Assembly: GCA_947628925.1 (NCBI GenBank)
Contig: CANRBU010000047.1
Location: 1 to 8,742, forward strand
From: an uncultured Clostridia bacterium
GTDB lineage: Bacteria; Bacillota; Clostridia; TANB77; CAG-508
Direction of reading: 5' to 3'
DNA length: 8,742 nt
In this document: positions 6,225-8,742 of the stretch, piece by piece
How positions within the stretch are numbered: the stretch's first letter is position 1
Layout: every line of letters starts with the position of its first letter
The notes under the pieces: generated by a model
What the model saw: only the letters and a program-made list of their open reading frames with translations
Database searches by the model: none
Told to the model about the DNA's origin: nothing
Position numbers and translations under genes: made by a program

Positions 6225-7199
6225 ATGTATCTAAAAAAAATAAAAATTGGAAATGTAGAACTAGAAAATAACTTATTCTTAGCGCCAATGGCAGGAATTA
6301 CAGATAAAACATATAGAAAAATTTGCAAAGAAGAAGGTGCAGGTCTAGCATTTACAGAAATGGTAAGCAGTAGAGCAATTTTTCATGATGATAGCAAAAC
6401 AAAACTACTAATGGATACAAAAGGAGAAAAAAAACCAATAGGTGTTCAAATATTTGGCAGTGAAGAAGAAAGCATGGAATATGCAAGTAAATATTTGGAA
6501 GACAAGGCAGATATTATAGATATTAATATGGGATGCCCAGCACCAAAAGTAGTAAAAAACGGTGATGGCAGTAAATTATTGCTAGATATACCAAAAGCAG
6601 AAAAAATAATACAAGCAGTAGTAAAAAATACTAATAAACCCGTTACAGTAAAATTTAGAAAAGGATGGGATTCTAACAATATTGTAGCAGTTGAATTTGC
6701 ACAAATGGCAGAAAAAGCAGGAGCATCAGCCATTACAATTCACGGAAGAACAAGATCAGAATTTTATTCAGGAAAAGCAGATTGGGATATCATAAAAAAA
6801 GTAAAAGAATCAGTAAAAATACCTGTAATAGGGAATGGGGATGTCATAGACGAAGAAACAGCATACCAAATGTTTGAAACAACAGGAGTAGATGCTATTA
6901 TGATTGGTAGAGGCAGTTTTGGAAATCCATGGATATTCAAAAAAATTGCATATTTTTTGAAAACAGGAAATAAATTACCAGACATTACCAAAGAACAAAA
7001 ATTAGAAATTATACAAAAACATATTGAACTAGAATTAGCAGAAAAACCAGAAATTGTAGCAATACGAGAACTAAGAAAACCACTTGCATGGTACACAAAA
7101 GGACTACAAAACTCTAGTGAATTTAGAGATAAAATAAATCAAATAGATACAGCAGAAGAACTGCAAAAATCAATAAAAGAATATTTTAAAAACATATAA
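6225..7199 (+). CDS. dusB: tRNA-dihydrouridine synthase DusB
   Basis: 324 residues, full length for DusB. An FMN-dependent TIM barrel that reduces specific uridines in the tRNA D-loop to dihydrouridine using NADPH. Visible motifs are APMAGITD (20-27), NMGCPAPKVV (101-110) with catalytic Cys104, VKFRKGWD (142-149), HGRTRSEFYSGKADW (173-187), GNGDV (203-207) and IGRGSFGNPW (227-236) for flavin binding. The C-terminal helical region (about 255-324) is the tRNA-binding domain. The ribosome site AGGAGA (6215-6220) overlaps the rodA stop codon, which suggests translational coupling. It is the last gene of the minD operon and is closed by a terminator that starts on its stop codon. No functional link to division is needed; it may be a passenger. 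Confidence 0.96.
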   Translation: MYLKKIKIGNVELENNLFLAPMAGITDKTYRKICKEEGAGLAFTEMVSSRAIFHDDSKTKLLMDTKGEKKPIGVQIFGSEEESMEYASKYLEDKADIIDINMGCPAPKVVKNGDGSKLLLDIPKAEKIIQAVVKNTNKPVTVKFRKGWDSNNIVAVEFAQMAEKAGASAITIHGRTRSEFYSGKADWDIIKKVKESVKIPVIGNGDVIDEETAYQMFETTGVDAIMIGRGSFGNPWIFKKIAYFLKTGNKLPDITKEQKLEIIQKHIELELAEKPEIVAIRELRKPLAWYTKGLQNSSEFRDKINQIDTAEELQKSIKEYFKNI

Positions 7200-7232
7200 A
7201 ATCTTTTGAAAAATAAATTCAAAAGATTTTTT
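7198..7232 (+). terminator. Intrinsic terminator of the minD-minE-rodA-dusB operon
   Basis: A 13-bp stem (7198-7210 with 7218-7230), 7-nt loop and T-run (7227-7232). The left arm overlaps the dusB stop codon. The stem is A/T-rich apart from two G-C pairs, so it is weaker than the one at 3271. Confidence 0.85.
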
Positions 7233-7278
7233 GTGTTTATAGGTCAAAAACTAACAATGAATAGAATAAAAATAAGTA

Positions 7279-7286
7279 AGAAAGGA
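7279..7286 (+). promoter_or_regulatory. Ribosome binding site of the LolA-fold-like gene, distal type
   Basis: AGAAAGGA, identical to the site of the pilin-like gene, lies 11 nt before ATG 7298. A mini frame ATG-GTT-TAA (7287-7295) lies between, as in the pilin-like gene leader. Confidence 0.6.
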
Positions 7287-7297
7287 ATGGTTTAAAA

Positions 7298-7891
7298 ATG
7301 AAAAAGAAATACATTATTATTATAATTATCCTTATCATTATTTTGGGAATTTTTATAAATAGTATGATTAAAAATAGAAAAACAGGAAATAATAATATTA
7401 GTCAAGAAATTGATATTTTTAATATTAGTTCATATGAAGCAACAATTGAAATGACAGTATATAGCAATAAAAATGAAAACAAATATACAATCAAACAAAA
7501 TTGTGAAAAAGGAGTAAAAAGTTCACAAGAAATTCTAGAACCTAGCAATATGAAAGGAATTAAAATCATACAAGAAGAAAATAAATTAACAATAGAAAAT
7601 AGCCAATTAAATCTAACAAACATAATAGAAAATTATCCATATATCACAAACAATTGCATTGATTTAAACACATTCATAGAAGAATATAAACAAAATTCAA
7701 CTAGCAAAGCAAATGAAGATGATGAAAAAATTACTTTAGAAACAATATCTAACACAGAAAATCCATATATAAAATATAAAAAATTAACAATAGATAGAAA
7801 AACAGGGAAACCAATCAAAATGGAAATAAAATCAGATAAACAAAAAACTACAATTTACATATTATATAATGAGGTAAAGGTAAAAAAATAA
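7298..7891 (+). CDS. Membrane-anchored LolA-fold-like protein (YdcC/GerS type)
   Basis: 197 residues. A basic start (MKKKY) and one long hydrophobic helix (about 5-23) anchor it to the membrane; there is no lipobox Cys, so it is not a lipoprotein. The outer domain has alternating beta-type stretches: SYEATIEMTVYSNKNENKY (45-63), EPSNMKGIKIIQEENKLTIEN (81-101), and a last pair KLTIDRKTGKPIKMEI and TTIYILYNEVKV. This order, with an EP..M.G segment and a D..TGKP turn, resembles the LolA-like fold of Bacillus YdcC and clostridial GerS, proteins tied to sporulation and germination. In B. subtilis the order is ydcC-alr-ndoAI-ndoA, and here ndoA follows after 68 nt, which supports the assignment. 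The match is by pattern only, so the fold is moderately sure and a germination role is inference. Confidence 0.6.
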   Translation: MKKKYIIIIIILIIILGIFINSMIKNRKTGNNNISQEIDIFNISSYEATIEMTVYSNKNENKYTIKQNCEKGVKSSQEILEPSNMKGIKIIQEENKLTIENSQLNLTNIIENYPYITNNCIDLNTFIEEYKQNSTSKANEDDEKITLETISNTENPYIKYKKLTIDRKTGKPIKMEIKSDKQKTTIYILYNEVKVKK

Positions 7892-7896
7892 AAATC

Positions 7897-7926
7897 TTTA
7901 CTTCGAACTAATAAAAATAGTATAAA
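7897..7926 (+). promoter_or_regulatory. Possible promoter of ndoA
   Basis: TTTACT (7897-7902) and TATAAA (7921-7926) are 18 nt apart, and transcription would start near 7933. No terminator separates this site from the gene upstream, so ndoA could also be read from further upstream. Confidence 0.4.
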
Positions 7927-7944
7927 CCTTGACAATATATGAAC

Positions 7945-7953
7945 TTAGGAGTG
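7945..7953 (+). promoter_or_regulatory. Ribosome binding site deciding the ndoA start
   Basis: TTAGGAGTG; its AGGAG core (7947-7951) lies 8 nt before ATG 7960. This excludes the in-frame ATG at 7939, which lies upstream of it. Confidence 0.85.
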
Positions 7954-7959
7954 AAGATA

Positions 7960-8304
7960 ATGACAATAAAAAGAGGAGATATGTTTTATGCAGATTTAAG
8001 TCCAGTAGTTGGCTCAGAACAAGGAGGAATAAGACCAGTTTTAATTATACAAAATGATTTAGGAAATAAATATAGTCCAACTGTTATTGCTGCTGCAATC
8101 ACATCACAAACAACAAAAACAAAACTCCCAACACATATAGAAGTAGATAGTAAATCATGTGGACTAAAAAGTGATTCTGTAATTCTAACAGAACAAATTA
8201 GAACAATAGACAAAAGCAGACTAAAAGAGAAAATTGGTCATATAGAAGATGAAAATGTAATAAGCAAAATTAACAATGCTCTAGGTGTTAGTTTTGGACT
8301 ATAA
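7960..8304 (+). CDS. ndoA: MazF/PemK-family endoribonuclease toxin NdoA (EndoA)
   Basis: 114 residues (B. subtilis NdoA has 116), collinear with it through RGDMFYADLSPVVGSEQGG and RPVLIIQND. The catalytic pair known from B. subtilis EndoA is present at the same numbers: Arg25 (GGIRPV) and Thr48 (AITSQ). EVDSKSCGLKSDSVILTEQIRT matches the central strand-helix region. The family cuts single-stranded mRNA; the Bacillus enzyme prefers UACAU. It works as a dimer and is normally inhibited by the ribbon-helix-helix antitoxin NdoAI, encoded just upstream. Here the upstream gene is the LolA-fold-like protein and the 68-nt gap has no room for an antitoxin. Downstream are a hairpin and a convergent gene. 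The protein looks intact and active; its antitoxin, if any, must lie outside this window. Confidence 0.96.
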   Translation: MTIKRGDMFYADLSPVVGSEQGGIRPVLIIQNDLGNKYSPTVIAAAITSQTTKTKLPTHIEVDSKSCGLKSDSVILTEQIRTIDKSRLKEKIGHIEDENVISKINNALGVSFGL

Positions 8305-8319
8305 AATAAAACAAGTTAT

Positions 8320-8348
8320 AAAAAATCAGGGAACTAATCCCTGATTTT
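8320..8348. terminator. Bidirectional terminator between ndoA and the convergent gene
   Basis: An 11-bp stem (8322-8332 with 8338-8348) has a 5-nt loop and A/T flanks. On the plus strand the T-run is only TTTT. On the minus strand it reads TTTTTT and then AT-rich sequence, so it is the better terminator for the minus-strand gene, whose stop codon it overlaps. Confidence 0.85.
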
Positions 8349-8742
8349 AAACTTTCAATTTTTTAATTATTTTAATTTCATTACGAAGATAGTCAATATG
8401 TTTTTGCTTTTGATTAAATGTTGTTTCATATTCATTTAAAATAGTAGAATAATTTTCAACAGTTTCATTCTTATTTAAGAACAATTTCATACCTTCAAGA
8501 AAATATTGTTTTTTCTTTTCTGATTTTGCTTGATTCATTTTTTCTTCATAACTTCTAACAGTTTGCAATCTTTTTAAAGTGTCTTTTAAATCATCTAAAT
8601 ATTTATTAATGCAATAAATTTCATATTCAGTATCTTCAATAACAACAGAGATTAGAGCCTTTACAATTATAGGGTTGTTTTTCCCAAGTTTTGCATTTTC
8701 TACAACTTTATTAACAGCATTCAATTTTGGGTCTTGTTCAAA
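8347..8742 (-). CDS. Unrecognised helical protein, 3' part of a minus-strand gene
   Basis: The frame is open from the right edge to TAA at 8349-8347, giving at least 131 residues. A TTG at 8724-8722 could start translation, but the frame continues upstream of it and no ribosome site is visible, so the true start is probably outside the window. I do not recognise a family. The sequence is Lys/Glu/Asn-rich and hydrophilic, with no membrane segment. The middle (about 40 residues around DDLKDTLKRLQTVRSYEEKM) and the end (YETTFNQKQKHIDYLRNEIKII) look like long helices, probably coiled coil. It converges on ndoA across a shared terminator and belongs to another transcription unit. The absence of any competing plus-strand gene and the terminator at its stop support real coding. 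Confidence 0.7.
   Translation of the reverse strand, partial: FEQDPKLNAVNKVVENAKLGKNNPIIVKALISVVIEDTEYEIYCINKYLDDLKDTLKRLQTVRSYEEKMNQAKSEKKKQYFLEGMKLFLNKNETVENYSTILNEYETTFNQKQKHIDYLRNEIKIIKKLKV

Noticed and set aside
7237..7267. Promoter before the LolA-fold-like gene, with TAGAAT (7262-7267) as -10 or a sigma-E-like ATA...AATAGAAT
   Set aside because: No acceptable -35 lies 16-18 nt upstream, and the sigma-E-like match is partial with loose spacing, so neither can be supported by eye.
7929..7961. Perfect TTGACA (7929-7934) with GATAAT (7956-7961) as a promoter
   Set aside because: The spacer is 21 nt and the -10 would overlap the ndoA start codon, leaving no ribosome site in the transcript. 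The pair at 7897-7926 fits better.
1..8742. CRISPR array, tRNA or rRNA genes, insertion sequences or phage genes
   Set aside because: No regularly spaced repeats, cloverleaf, rRNA-like segment, transposase or terminal inverted repeats were seen. The only tandem repeats are the coding ones in minE.

Overview
The window is low-GC DNA with A-rich, purine-rich coding strands, AGA/ATA/ACA-type codons, the standard code (TGG for Trp, TGA used as a stop) and AAGGAGG-type ribosome binding sites. Together with MinD next to MinE, a SpoIVFA/SpoIVFB-like pair and a YdcC/GerS-like gene next to NdoA, this points to an anaerobic Clostridia-type Firmicute from an endospore-forming lineage. The lineage call is inference from gene content; no rRNA or tRNA is present to test it.

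Layout. Positions 1-641 hold the 3' end of an M23 (LytM) peptidase gene, followed by an M50 intramembrane protease of the SpoIVFB type (682-1332). Next comes a free-standing unit with its own promoter and a very strong terminator: a 612-residue protein with a prepilin-like N-terminus and a C-terminal domain resembling the formylglycine-generating-enzyme/C-type-lectin fold (1429-3267). A second promoter (3338-3366) then drives what looks like one operon, minD-minE-rodA-dusB (3413-7199), closed by a hairpin terminator. The division-site genes (MinD, MinE) and the elongasome glycan polymerase (RodA) place it in cell-shape and division control; DusB is a tRNA-modifying passenger. After that are a membrane-anchored LolA-fold-like protein (7298-7891) and the MazF-family RNase NdoA/EndoA (7960-8304). 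A hairpin separates these from a convergent, partial, unrecognised gene on the minus strand (8347-8742).

How the parts relate. In Bacillus subtilis spoIVFAB lies close to minCD, and clostridial genomes often keep min genes, rodA and an M23/M50 pair together. The window looks like a rearranged version of that cluster with a pilin-like gene placed in the middle. The last pair recalls the B. subtilis order ydcC-alr-ndoAI-ndoA, but the racemase and the antitoxin are missing between the outer two genes.

The most unusual items are a MinE with an extra tail of about 170 charged residues containing tandem 13-residue repeats, a toxin gene with no adjacent antitoxin, a SpoIVFB-like protease too short for a CBS domain, and the pilin/lectin-like surface protein. 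I did not find a clearly new multi-gene defence or mobile system in this window.
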